Positions 19,142 through 27,778 of a stretch of 64,000 nucleotides of DNA are shown here, one piece after another; positions within the stretch are counted from its first letter, which is position 1; each line of letters begins with the position of its first letter. The DNA lies in assembly GCA_016715965.1 (NCBI GenBank), contig JADJXG010000001.1:2361501-2425500 (forward strand). The letters are read 5' to 3'. The position numbers were made by a program, and so were the translations under genes. The stretch is from Saprospiraceae bacterium (GTDB lineage Bacteria; Bacteroidota; Bacteroidia; Chitinophagales; Saprospiraceae). The notes beneath the pieces were generated by a model. It did no database searches. It saw only the letters and a list, made by a program, of their open reading frames with translations, and was not told where the DNA came from.

Positions 19142-20937
19142 AACTTACAAGCTTTGGGTGCGTGATAGATGTATTTCTGCATATCCCAGGCAGAGGTGGG
19201 GCAACGTTCTGCGCAAAGTCCACAGTGAAGACAGACGTCTTCATCTTTGATCATAACTCTTGCGGTGGGCAATAAATTGGAGACGTACAAATCCTGTTCG
19301 GTATTTAAAGCGGGTGCACTGAGTCTTGTTCGGAGTTCACTTTCTTCACCATTGGTGGTAAATGTAATACAAGCAGTGGGGCAAATGTCCACACAGGCGT
19401 CGCATTCGATGCATTTGCTTTCTGTAAAAATGGTTTGCACATCGCAATTTAAACATCTTTGTGCTTCCTTAAAAGCGAGTTGATCGTCGAAGCCTAGCTC
19501 AACTTCCAATAAACGGTTCTTTAGGGTTTTGGATTTGTCGGCATGCGGCACCCTATATCTTTTGTCATCCGCAGTTTGGTTGTCATAAGACCATTCGTGA
19601 ATTCCCATTTTCTGCCGGATGAGATTGGTCATAGGATGCGGTCTGTCCTTTACCAAATCTTGATTCTGACAGAATAAATCCATCGAAATGGCTGCCTGGT
19701 GTCCGTGCGCTACGGCGGTAATTACATTTTTTGGTCCAAAAGCAGCATCTCCTCCAAAAAATACATTTGGAAGACTGGATTGGAAGCTGTGGCTGTCCAC
19801 TTTGACAAGTCCCCATTGGTCAAATTCCAAACCCAGATCCCTTTCGATCCAGGGAAAACTGTTTTCCTGACCGATGGCCAGGATCACGTCATCGGCCTCC
19901 ATAAAAATGACCTCTCCGGTAGAAACAAGTTTTCTTTTGCCGTTTTCATATTTGGCTTCTACAAGCTCAAATTCCATTCCCTTGAGCTTACCTCCTTCCG
20001 TTACAAATGCTTTGGGAGAATGAAGAGGAAAGAATGGGATGTCTTCGTGTTGGGCGTCTTCGACTTCCCAGGGTGAAGCTTTTAGTTCGTTCATCGGACT
20101 TCTGACAACCACTTTTACATCCTCGCCCCCCAGTCTTCGGGAAGTCCTGCAGCAATCCATGGCAGTGTTTCCACCACCGATGACAAGGACTTTGCGTCCA
20201 ATGGATTTGGTGTGCTCGAAAGCTACACTTGCAAGCCAGTTGATACCAATGTGGATCTGATCTTTGGCATCCCAGCGGCCTGGCAAATCAGGTAGATCTT
20301 TGCCTTTGGGTGCACCGGTCCCTACAAAAATGGCATCATATTTTTGATCCAATATTTCTTTAAGACTATCCACCCGATGATCGAAATGACTGTGAATGCC
20401 CATGTCCAGAATGTAATTTACTTCCTCATTGAGCACTTCTTCGGGAAGGCGGAAGGAGGGTATCTGACTTCTCATAAATCCACCGCCCTTTTTCTGATCA
20501 TCGTATAAGTGTATTTCATACCCCAATGGTGCAAGGTCACGGGCCACTGTCAAAGAGGCTGGTCCAGCTCCGATCAAGGCTATTTTTTTGCCATTGGAAT
20601 GTTCAGGTTTGCCGGGAATCAACGATTGTACATCTCCTTTAAAATCTGCAGCCACTCTTTTTAACCGGCAAATCGCAACAGGCTCTTCTTCAATCCTTCC
20701 CCGACGACAAGCAGGCTCACAAGGTCTGTCGCAAGTGCGTCCAAGTACTCCGGGGAAAACATTGGAAACCCAATTGATCATATAGGCTTCTGTGTATTTT
20801 CCTTCTGCGATCAAGCGGATATACTCGGGTACAGGGGTGTGCGCGGGGCAGGCATATTGACAATCCACCACCTTATGAAAGTATTCCGGATCCTTGATGT
20901 CTGTGGGTTTCAAAATAGATTTATTTTTTTGAGCCAC
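19138..20937 (-). CDS. GltD-like NAD(P)/FAD oxidoreductase with C-terminal 2x[4Fe-4S] domain
   Basis: This 599-residue flavoprotein resembles the glutamate synthase small subunit. It has an N-terminal cysteine cluster (CQYACPAHTPVPEY, then GRTCDRPCEPACRRG), an FAD-binding GIGAGP-type loop in KIALIGAGPASLTVARDL, and a second nucleotide site in KVLVIGGGNTAMDCCR. A C-terminal ferredoxin domain carries CIECDACVDICP and CLHCGLCAERCP. Coupled by a 4-nt overlap to korA, it probably passes electrons between the 2-oxoacid oxidoreductase and NAD(P)(H). The annotated start is GTG at 20937, but a -7-like box overlaps it. A TTG at 20913 (MKPTDIKDPEYF) is an alternative start. Confidence 0.9.
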   Translation of the reverse strand: MAQKNKSILKPTDIKDPEYFHKVVDCQYACPAHTPVPEYIRLIAEGKYTEAYMINWVSNVFPGVLGRTCDRPCEPACRRGRIEEEPVAICRLKRVAADFKGDVQSLIPGKPEHSNGKKIALIGAGPASLTVARDLAPLGYEIHLYDDQKKGGGFMRSQIPSFRLPEEVLNEEVNYILDMGIHSHFDHRVDSLKEILDQKYDAIFVGTGAPKGKDLPDLPGRWDAKDQIHIGINWLASVAFEHTKSIGRKVLVIGGGNTAMDCCRTSRRLGGEDVKVVVRSPMNELKASPWEVEDAQHEDIPFFPLHSPKAFVTEGGKLKGMEFELVEAKYENGKRKLVSTGEVIFMEADDVILAIGQENSFPWIERDLGLEFDQWGLVKVDSHSFQSSLPNVFFGGDAAFGPKNVITAVAHGHQAAISMDLFCQNQDLVKDRPHPMTNLIRQKMGIHEWSYDNQTADDKRYRVPHADKSKTLKNRLLEVELGFDDQLAFKEAQRCLNCDVQTIFTESKCIECDACVDICPTACITFTTNGEESELRTRLSAPALNTEQDLYVSNLLPTARVMIKDEDVCLHCGLCAERCPTSAWDMQKYIYHAPKACKL

Positions 20938-20944
20938 AAATGTA
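20937..20944 (-). promoter_or_regulatory. Candidate -7 box (TACATTTG) of the kor operon
   Basis: Read on the minus strand, TACATTTG matches TAnnTTTG and its last base is the first base of the GTG start at 20937. Transcription from it would begin inside the annotated reading frame, so either the start is the downstream TTG at 20913 or the message is leaderless. Confidence 0.4.
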
Positions 20945-21162
20945 GGCTAAATCTGTAAAATAGGAAAAGGAATGGACAAATACCAAATGGCCCGATTGGT
21001 CCGGTGCGAGCTGAGAACGCAAAAATTTTCAGGCAAGTACAAACTAATTTTAATTGATCTCTGGTAATTGAGAGAAAACTGTTTGAAGACTTTGGGAAGT
21101 TTGTCGGTCGTCAAATGTTCCAAACGGTTGGGATGAAATCCATTATCTCCCAAAAATATTTT

Positions 21163-21192
21163 TTTGTATTTCAAAAAGGAACATTAAATTTG
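21163..21192 (+). promoter_or_regulatory. Promoter with -33 TTTG and -7 TAAATTTG
   Basis: TTTG at 21163-21166 and TAAATTTG at 21185-21192 are separated by 18 nt, close to the Bacteroidota consensus TTTG-N19-TAnnTTTG. The -7 box ends 18 nt before the ATG at 21210. It is the best-formed promoter I see in the window. Confidence 0.6.
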
Positions 21193-21209
21193 AGGCAACT
21201 ATCCGCTTC

Positions 21210-22115
21210 ATGCATACTTTTAGCTACCGAAGTTCCATGCTGACCAAGCTTGGATTTTTGTGCATCCTAGGCTTTTATTTTAACCCTGTTTCTGCTCAGA
21301 AAATTGAAGATTTCATCAATTCCTACATCGGCGATAATGCAAAAGACTATCTGAGACCCTTGTCAGATATGATCACCGGCAATATTCATACCGGGATAAG
21401 GGAATGGTCTTTGGTGGACTCCAACTTCAGGATTAAATTGGGTTTGGTGGTCATGGCTTCAGCACCAACTTCAGGCATGCGGCATTTTACCGCCAAAACC
21501 AGCTTTGGTTTTGAGCCAGAGCAAAGCGCAAAAGTACCCACCATCATCGGACCCAACGAAGCTGTGGCTTTGGATGGCGACAACGGTACCGTTTTTATAT
21601 TTCCGGTTGGATACAACCTCACATTTTTACCCATGGCAGCACCCCAGCTTACCATTGGGGGATTGTTCCACTCAGAACTGACAGTCCGATATTTTGGATT
21701 TGACCTCAAAGATGAAGTAGGCAAGATTGCTTTTTTGGGATTGGGGGCCAGACATCAACTTAATCCTTATTTGAAGAATTTTCCGTTTGACCTTTCGGTG
21801 GGATATTTTTATCATCGCTTTAGTACAGAACCGTATTTATTTAGCAACCATCATCTTTTCAGTGGCCATATCGGCAAGTCTTCGCGCATTTGGTCGGGTA
21901 TGCTGACCCTGGGATTTCAAGCATCTGCTACAAGATTTCAATACGAGTATGGCACTGCTCCAAACAATGAGCTGTATGAAGTGAGGGTAAGGGGAGCAAA
22001 ACCGCTGTTTGCAGAATTGAGTGGTGCGCTTAAACTTTGGATCTTTCAATTTCGCGCATCGGTGGGTTATGCAGGCCCATGGAATGCAGCTTTCGGTATG
22101 AACATCAGAATTTAA
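21210..22115 (+). CDS. Secreted/outer-membrane beta-barrel-like protein (DUF6588-like)
   Basis: The protein has 301 residues with a signal peptide ending FNPVSAQ (an internal Met at 21237 gives a shorter signal). The mature N-terminus, KIEDFINSYIGDNAKDYLRPLSDMI..., followed by many alternating hydrophobic strands with aromatic ends, resembles the DUF6588 group of Bacteroidota outer-membrane proteins. That assignment is from memory of the family pattern and is tentative. No catalytic motif is seen. The following gene begins one nucleotide after its stop, so both are probably one transcript from the promoter at 21163. Confidence 0.7.
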   Translation: MHTFSYRSSMLTKLGFLCILGFYFNPVSAQKIEDFINSYIGDNAKDYLRPLSDMITGNIHTGIREWSLVDSNFRIKLGLVVMASAPTSGMRHFTAKTSFGFEPEQSAKVPTIIGPNEAVALDGDNGTVFIFPVGYNLTFLPMAAPQLTIGGLFHSELTVRYFGFDLKDEVGKIAFLGLGARHQLNPYLKNFPFDLSVGYFYHRFSTEPYLFSNHHLFSGHIGKSSRIWSGMLTLGFQASATRFQYEYGTAPNNELYEVRVRGAKPLFAELSGALKLWIFQFRASVGYAGPWNAAFGMNIRI

Positions 22116-22116
22116 A

Positions 22117-22776
22117 ATGACAATAGGTATGAAATATTTTATTTTTTCAATAGGTGCTGCGATTGCGGCACTGATTTTTGACGGTTGCTGCGGAACGGAT
22201 ATTGAAGTCGTTGAATTCTGCGAGGATCAGGTCTTTGTTGAGACCAGAACAGCTCCGGTGGAATTTACCTACACGGTCAACAAAACCGGCAAATTTTTGG
22301 AAGCTCACAAGCTGACCGCAGAGAATATTCGCAAAGCACTTAAAGTGGAAGGCTCCAATTTTAAGGTAAAGAGAATCGAACTCACCTCTGCTTTCATGTC
22401 TTACAAGAAAGAATTGGACAATAGTTCAGCGGCTATGTTTGTCAACATTGGGGCAGTGGACAATGGGCTCAATTTAATTTTGTTGATGAAACAAAATCAA
22501 CTGGTTCCGTTGGTGGATATTCCGGCCACTATCTTTACACCTGAGGTTAACATCAACAAGTATCTCAATGATCAAGGGGTAAAAGAGATTGCGCGCCTGT
22601 TGCAGGTTTATGCAGAAGCTGTAAATGACGAAGGGATTAGTTTTGCTTTGACCGGAGAAGGCTCTCCTGCCAACACACACATGCATTTTCATGTCAAGGT
22701 AAAAATGAATGTCGCCGTGCAGTATGAAGTGTGTCGTTATGTACCGCTGGGAACCGGCTTGAGAGTATGTAAATAA
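22117..22776 (+). CDS. Hypothetical envelope protein, probably lipoprotein
   Basis: The protein has 219 residues with a hydrophobic N-terminus (about 5-22) followed by a CC pair in IFDGCCGTDIEV, which may act as a non-canonical lipobox. The remainder alternates helices and strands without a known motif, and has a C-terminal VCRYVPLGTGLRVC segment that could form a disulfide. It starts 1 nt after the preceding outer-membrane protein gene and likely shares its transcript. I do not recognise the family. Confidence 0.65.
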   Translation: MTIGMKYFIFSIGAAIAALIFDGCCGTDIEVVEFCEDQVFVETRTAPVEFTYTVNKTGKFLEAHKLTAENIRKALKVEGSNFKVKRIELTSAFMSYKKELDNSSAAMFVNIGAVDNGLNLILLMKQNQLVPLVDIPATIFTPEVNINKYLNDQGVKEIARLLQVYAEAVNDEGISFALTGEGSPANTHMHFHVKVKMNVAVQYEVCRYVPLGTGLRVCK

Positions 22777-22990
22777 ATTTTATCCGAATTTACTTTTTAC
22801 ACTTTGGGTGATGCGGTGAATATTGCAATCAATAATTGATGCATTCTGGTTTGGTAATCGGCAATTTTGGGGGTTAGAAAATCCAATGTGAACTTTCAAT
22901 AATATACATTTTGCTCAATGCATCCTTTTGGTTTTCATATTTTCCAATTCTCTGACAAAACCATTCAATAGTGGAGAGATAAGCCTCTCC

Positions 22991-24277
22991 TTATTCTGCC
23001 AGATGATGTCTTTTTACCTGATGGATGAACACCAAACCCAGACAGAAAAACACAATCAAACTAAGCACACTGTATCTCATGCTACCCATCATCTGATCGA
23101 TAAATCCAAACATAAATGTACCAAAAACAATCGAGACATAATACACCACATCGTAAAAACTGAAAAAGCAGGTCAGGTCATCGTGCCCTTGTGGTATTAA
23201 TTTGGAATAAGTGGATCTAGAAATGGCCTGAATACCGCCAATGACCAAACCAACCATGGCGGCAATTGCGTAAAACATATTTTTACTATCCACCTGATAG
23301 GCAAGGATGCAAATAAATATCCAAATAAACAGCATCCATTTCATACTGACAATGTTATCAGATCTTCTTGAGACCATCGCAAAAAAATACGCGCCGCCGA
23401 TGGCCACAATTTGCAAAAGCAAGATCACGATAACCAATTCAGAGGATTCAAAACCCAGCTCTTTTTGTGCAAAGGGCGAAGCCAAATACACCACTGTCTG
23501 CACACCCGCACTGTAAAAGAAAAATGCCGACAGATAAAAGAAAACTTCTCTCCTTTTTTTAATGATTGTCCAGGCTTTCATTAACTCTTTTACTCCATGA
23601 AGTAAACTAAAAGTATTGTTATGACTAAGTTTATCCTTTGGCAACCACGCAAAGGAAACCTGGCTAAAACCCAGCCACCAGAGTCCGACAGCCAAAAAAG
23701 CCAATCGGATCGGAATGTTTTGGGCCACCAAGTCAGGACCTATTCCAAACCATTGTGGTTGTTGAATGATCAGAATATTGGTAATTAAAAGAATTACACT
23801 GCCTACATATCCGTAGGCATAACCCTTTGCACTCAACTTATCACTTCGTTTTGGCGGCACCAATTCAGCAAGGTAGGAATCATAGAAAACAAGAGAAGCG
23901 GCATGGCATGTGGCGGCTCCTCCAAATGCCAGAAGACAAAGCACCAATTGATCCATCCCATTAAAGAAAAACAGACTCATGCAACACAAACTCCCTAGGG
24001 TGGTAAACAAGCGCATAAAAAACTTGCGGTGTCCTCCGTAATCTGCAATTCCGGACAGGACAGGTGATATCAGACAAACAATCAAATAGGCAAATGCAAC
24101 AGTGTAAGCATAGATTGAAGAGTTCGAGGCAGAGATCGGTCCGATTTGTATATTGGGTTCTGTGACTGCAATAAAAAAAGTTGGAAAAATCGCGGTTGAA
24201 ATCACCAGCGAATAGGAAGAATTGGCCCAGTCAAAAATGACCCATCCCCATTCTGCCTTGGATGTTTTTTCTTTCAT
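22991..24277 (-). CDS. MFS transporter, UMF1/Atg22-like family
   Basis: This is an integral membrane transporter of about 428 residues with twelve hydrophobic segments. The N-terminus (MKEKTSKAEWGWVIFDWANSSY) carries the FDWANSSY motif that defines the UMF1 (PF11700, Atg22-like) group. A later ISRSTYSKLIPQG segment is also conserved. Substrates of bacterial members are unknown; yeast Atg22 exports amino acids from the vacuole. The ATG at 24277 is preferred because the longer frame starts at TTG and its first ten residues do not match the family. It converges on the gene at 22117 and has no operon partner. Confidence 0.88.
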   Translation of the reverse strand: MKEKTSKAEWGWVIFDWANSSYSLVISTAIFPTFFIAVTEPNIQIGPISASNSSIYAYTVAFAYLIVCLISPVLSGIADYGGHRKFFMRLFTTLGSLCCMSLFFFNGMDQLVLCLLAFGGAATCHAASLVFYDSYLAELVPPKRSDKLSAKGYAYGYVGSVILLITNILIIQQPQWFGIGPDLVAQNIPIRLAFLAVGLWWLGFSQVSFAWLPKDKLSHNNTFSLLHGVKELMKAWTIIKKRREVFFYLSAFFFYSAGVQTVVYLASPFAQKELGFESSELVIVILLLQIVAIGGAYFFAMVSRRSDNIVSMKWMLFIWIFICILAYQVDSKNMFYAIAAMVGLVIGGIQAISRSTYSKLIPQGHDDLTCFFSFYDVVYYVSIVFGTFMFGFIDQMMGSMRYSVLSLIVFFCLGLVFIHQVKRHHLAE

Positions 24278-24452
24278 GCCTGAATAATTCGGGACAAGGA
24301 TACGCAAAAATGAAGAAAACCTCTTTTATTTATCCCTGAATGCACAATCCAATGATGGGCTGAGGCCATTGAATAATCAATGCTCTATTTGTGAGAAATC
24401 CAAAGTTACCAACTTGAAATTTGCTGCAATTACCTGAAGAACCGCTTGATCG

Positions 24453-24480
24453 TTGGGATTCCGGAAAATTGCTACCTTTG
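24453..24480 (+). promoter_or_regulatory. Candidate promoter (TTG, 17 nt, TACCTTTG) of the rimK operon
   Basis: TACCTTTG at 24473-24480 fits TAnnTTTG and ends 22 nt before the rimK ATG. A TTG at 24453-24455 stands 17 nt upstream, slightly short of the usual spacing. Confidence 0.5.
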
Positions 24481-24502
24481 GACAAATTAGTGATTGCCTT
24501 AA

Positions 24503-25396
24503 ATGAAACTACTCATCCTATCCCGAAATGCAGCCTTGTATAGCACACAAAGCTTAATCAAGGCTGCTCAAAACAGAGGTCATGATATTCAGGTGTACGA
24601 TCCGCTGATGTGCAATATCATCGTTGAAAAATCAAAGCCAAGACTCATGATTGGGCAGGATTTTTTTGGGCATTTTGACGCAGCCATTCCAAGAATCGGA
24701 GCTTCTAATACCGCTTATGGGGCTGCCATCGTCAGACAGCTGGAAGCCATGGGTATCTTCGTGACAGTGAAAGCGGAAGCCTTGCTCAAAGCCAGGGATA
24801 AATTGCATTGTCTGCAGATCTTAAGCAGCCAGGGTATTGATGTACCTAAAACAGGAATTTCAGCGGGCGACACCTGTGCCCCAATCGTGTATGACCAAAT
24901 TTCGAAGGAACGCGCAGTGGTCAAGTTATTGGCCAGCACCCAGGGTCTTGGTGTGATTTTATCCCAAACCAAAAGTCAGGGAGTGTCTATTGTAGAGGGA
25001 TTTCACAGGGTGGGCGAAGATGTGATAGTCCAGGAGTTTATTGCGGATGCAAAAGGTTCAGATATCCGTGCGTTTGTGGTAGATGGTGAGATTGTAGGAT
25101 CAATGATCAGACAAGCAGTACCGGGAGAATTCAGATCCAATATCCATCGGGGTGCGAGTTCAGTTAAGATTGAGCTTTCTTCAGAGGAGCGCAATATTGT
25201 ACTTAAAGCAAGCTCTTTGTTGGGATTGTCCATTGCCGGGGTGGATCTGTTGAGATCCCGTCGGGGACCACTGATCCTTGAGGTAAATGCCTCTCCGGGT
25301 CTTGAAGGAATTGAAAACACTACAGGCATAAACATAGCTGACTGCATCATCCAATTTGTGGAAAAAAAGACCGCACAAAAAAATGGATCCATTTAA
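24503..25396 (+). CDS. rimK: RimK-type ATP-grasp ligase (ribosomal protein S6 glutamate ligase)
   Basis: The 297-residue protein is a standard RimK. It has an N-terminal domain with FFGHFDAAIPRIGASNTAYG, then the ATP-grasp core with KLLASTQGLGVIL, VQEFIADAKGSDIRAFVVDG, and the metal-binding end ILEVNASPGLEGIE. RimK adds glutamate residues to the C-terminus of ribosomal protein S6. Related ligases act on other carboxyl ends, so the target is inferred. The stop overlaps the next gene by 14 nt, which links it tightly to an M14-type hydrolase. Confidence 0.93.
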   Translation: MKLLILSRNAALYSTQSLIKAAQNRGHDIQVYDPLMCNIIVEKSKPRLMIGQDFFGHFDAAIPRIGASNTAYGAAIVRQLEAMGIFVTVKAEALLKARDKLHCLQILSSQGIDVPKTGISAGDTCAPIVYDQISKERAVVKLLASTQGLGVILSQTKSQGVSIVEGFHRVGEDVIVQEFIADAKGSDIRAFVVDGEIVGSMIRQAVPGEFRSNIHRGASSVKIELSSEERNIVLKASSLLGLSIAGVDLLRSRRGPLILEVNASPGLEGIENTTGINIADCIIQFVEKKTAQKNGSI

Positions 25397-26336
25397 CATA
25401 CAGGGTCAGGAGTTTGGGCCGGGATCTTACGGGGTGGTAAGAATAAATGCAGGAAGGCTTCCGAGTGGAAACAGAATTTCAATTTCAGCGTATATTTTTC
25501 GCAGCCGTCAACCAGGTCCGGTGGCATTGTTTTTGGGAGGAATGCATGGGGACGAAATTAACGGCGTAGAAATCCTCCGAAGGGCCATCACGGAGGGTAT
25601 GTTTTCCAATCTTGATGCGGGTAGCGTGATCTGCATTCCCGTGTTGAATATTTTTGGTTTTATCAATTTCAGCCGAGATGTGCCTGACGGAAAAGACGTG
25701 AACCGGAGTTTCCCGGGAATCATGACCGGATCACTGGCATCCAGGGTGGCCCGACTTATCACCAAAAAGATTCTGAGCATGGTTGATTTTGGAATCGATT
25801 TTCACACCGGTGGCAGGGACCATTGGAATATGCCACAGCTGAGATATACCTCTCGGTTTGAAGAGTCTTTTCAGTTGGCCATGGAATCCGGCTTTCCGCT
25901 ACTTGTCCAAAAACCAGTGATCTCAAAATCTCTTCGAAAAGTGGCCCGGGATTTAAAAATACCCATCCTGATTTTTGAAGGTGGAGAAGCATTGAGACTG
26001 GATCATCTGGTCATCGACAAGGGACTGGAACTCATCAAGAACCTTTTAATTAAAAAAGGGATGAAAACAGGTAAGCTAGGATCAGCCTTACCGCCTTTGA
26101 TTTTTAAGAAGACGATGTGGGAGAGAAGTCCGGATGGAGGCATCGTCAGTTTTACCCGAAAGGCAGGTGAATTTGTGCGAAAGGATGAATTGCTCGCCAT
26201 CATCAATGATCCTTTTGGCCAAAAGGAAACTCGTCTTTATGCAACGCGGAGTGGATATTTATTGAGCCACAACAATGCTCCGGTAGTGCATCAGGGTGAC
26301 GGATTGTTTCACATCGGATACGACAGTAACGTATGA
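25383..26336 (+). CDS. Succinylglutamate desuccinylase/aspartoacylase-family zinc hydrolase (M14-like)
   Basis: The protein has 317 residues from the ATG at 25383, which lies within the last codons of rimK (14-nt overlap). Zinc and catalytic motifs are intact: H55 and E58 in GGMHGDEINGVE, D139-x-H141 in IDFHTGGRDHW, and E199/E202 in FEGGEA. A C-terminal beta-barrel (about 230-310; SPDGGIVSFTRKAGEFVRKDELLA) is typical of the AstE/AspA-like subgroup. The family cleaves acyl-amino-acid or C-terminal amide bonds. No arginine-catabolic ast genes are nearby, so an arginine-degradation role is unlikely. The tight coupling to rimK suggests an action related to glutamylation, which is inference. Confidence 0.88.
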   Translation: MDPFNIQGQEFGPGSYGVVRINAGRLPSGNRISISAYIFRSRQPGPVALFLGGMHGDEINGVEILRRAITEGMFSNLDAGSVICIPVLNIFGFINFSRDVPDGKDVNRSFPGIMTGSLASRVARLITKKILSMVDFGIDFHTGGRDHWNMPQLRYTSRFEESFQLAMESGFPLLVQKPVISKSLRKVARDLKIPILIFEGGEALRLDHLVIDKGLELIKNLLIKKGMKTGKLGSALPPLIFKKTMWERSPDGGIVSFTRKAGEFVRKDELLAIINDPFGQKETRLYATRSGYLLSHNNAPVVHQGDGLFHIGYDSNV

Positions 26337-27778
26337 AGTTGGGCATATGTTTTTTTTTCTGTTTTATGGTTTGTTTTAATGCATTCCCACAATCTGAAAA
26401 GTGGCAACAGTCCATCGATGCTTGGGTAAAGCAGGAGGACTTTAAAAATGCAAGTATTGGTATTTGTTTGATGGATATCAAATCCGGTAAAGTGATGGCA
26501 GGTTTTGATGTGGAGAGAAGCCTTATTCCAGCCTCAACTCTTAAAATTTTAAGCAGCTATGCAGCTTTCTCTACAGCTGGAAAGTCCTACCAATTTAGAA
26601 CAGAATTTTACCTTAAAGTGCATATGTGGTCAGATAGCACTTGTTATGCGGATATCGTAGTCATCGGACAAGGAGATCCAAGTTTTGGTTCTTATCTATT
26701 GCCTGGAAACAAAACCCTGTCAGAAATTTCAGATACAGTAGCCAATCTTCTAAAACTAAGAGGCATACATCAATTGGTGGGGAGAATCATCGTTCAATCT
26801 ACCTGGCAAAACGACCTCCCGGAAAACCCGGAATGGCTCTGGTACGATTTGGGCAATTACTATGGTGCAGGATATTTTGGTTTTAATGTTTTGGAAAACT
26901 CAGCGAGCATTGACCTGAATATACCAGAAGAAGCCAATCAGATTTGTGAAATTATCAAGGTGGTACCTTCCTGTCTATGGGAAAATTACTGCTCGGAGGC
27001 CGTTGTTGTGGAAACAGAGCCCTTCGAATCAGTCTATGTGATGGGGAGTTCACCCCACCGGATTTATACTGTTTCCGGCAGGATTAAAAAAACAAAAGAC
27101 AAAACGATCAGCTTCTATGCATCCATGCCAAATCCTGCGGAGACCTATGAGTGCATTCTTCGGGATGGACTGATCAACAGAGGTGTTCTCTTCAGAGATA
27201 GCCTTATACTTTCTGATATTAAAACACCAGAGCTGATTTACCTGCATTTTTCGCAAAGTCTGGACAAATTGGCAACAAGGGCATTGCATAAAAGCGTCAA
27301 TTTGTACTCAGAATCTTTTTTAAGTTTGGCCGGAAAATACTGGACCAAAAATGCTGACCGACCTACTTCCCTGCGCCAGTTGAGAAAATTTTATCTAAAT
27401 AAGACGGAAAATTTGGATGGAGTGAAGATTTTTGACGGCAGTGGTCTGAGTCCGAAAAACCGCATGACTGCGCTCGCCATGTGTGGAATTCTTCAAAAAA
27501 TAGCGATCGACCAAGCTGGAAATCACATTCATCCCTACCTGCCGGATGTGTCTCAATCGGGTCCTTTGGCCAATAAGATTTCCAAAAAATCCAAACTCAA
27601 AGGAAGGTACAGACTAAAGAGCGGAAGCATGGAGGGTGTGCGCGCTTATGCAGGATATTGGATGGAGGGAGCACATCCCAAATATAGCTTTTGTCTGATG
27701 ATCAACAATTACAATGGAGGCTCTGAACAAATCAAAAAGCATATTGCCAATTTTCTGATACATTTGTCGCAGAATTAA
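26333..27778 (+). CDS. dacB: D-alanyl-D-alanine carboxypeptidase/endopeptidase (PBP4-type)
   Basis: The protein has 481 residues with a signal peptide (ending NAFPQ) and the three motifs of a class C penicillin-binding protein: S68-T-L-K71 in PASTLKILSS, SVN in KSVNLYSESFL (about 325), and K429-S-G in LKSGSMEGVRAYAG. These enzymes trim peptide cross-links of peptidoglycan in the periplasm. Length is usual for the DacB family. The start overlaps the stop of the M14-type gene by 4 nt and the stop overlaps the next ATG by one base, so the whole set is translationally coupled. Confidence 0.93.
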   Translation: MKLGICFFFCFMVCFNAFPQSEKWQQSIDAWVKQEDFKNASIGICLMDIKSGKVMAGFDVERSLIPASTLKILSSYAAFSTAGKSYQFRTEFYLKVHMWSDSTCYADIVVIGQGDPSFGSYLLPGNKTLSEISDTVANLLKLRGIHQLVGRIIVQSTWQNDLPENPEWLWYDLGNYYGAGYFGFNVLENSASIDLNIPEEANQICEIIKVVPSCLWENYCSEAVVVETEPFESVYVMGSSPHRIYTVSGRIKKTKDKTISFYASMPNPAETYECILRDGLINRGVLFRDSLILSDIKTPELIYLHFSQSLDKLATRALHKSVNLYSESFLSLAGKYWTKNADRPTSLRQLRKFYLNKTENLDGVKIFDGSGLSPKNRMTALAMCGILQKIAIDQAGNHIHPYLPDVSQSGPLANKISKKSKLKGRYRLKSGSMEGVRAYAGYWMEGAHPKYSFCLMINNYNGGSEQIKKHIANFLIHLSQN

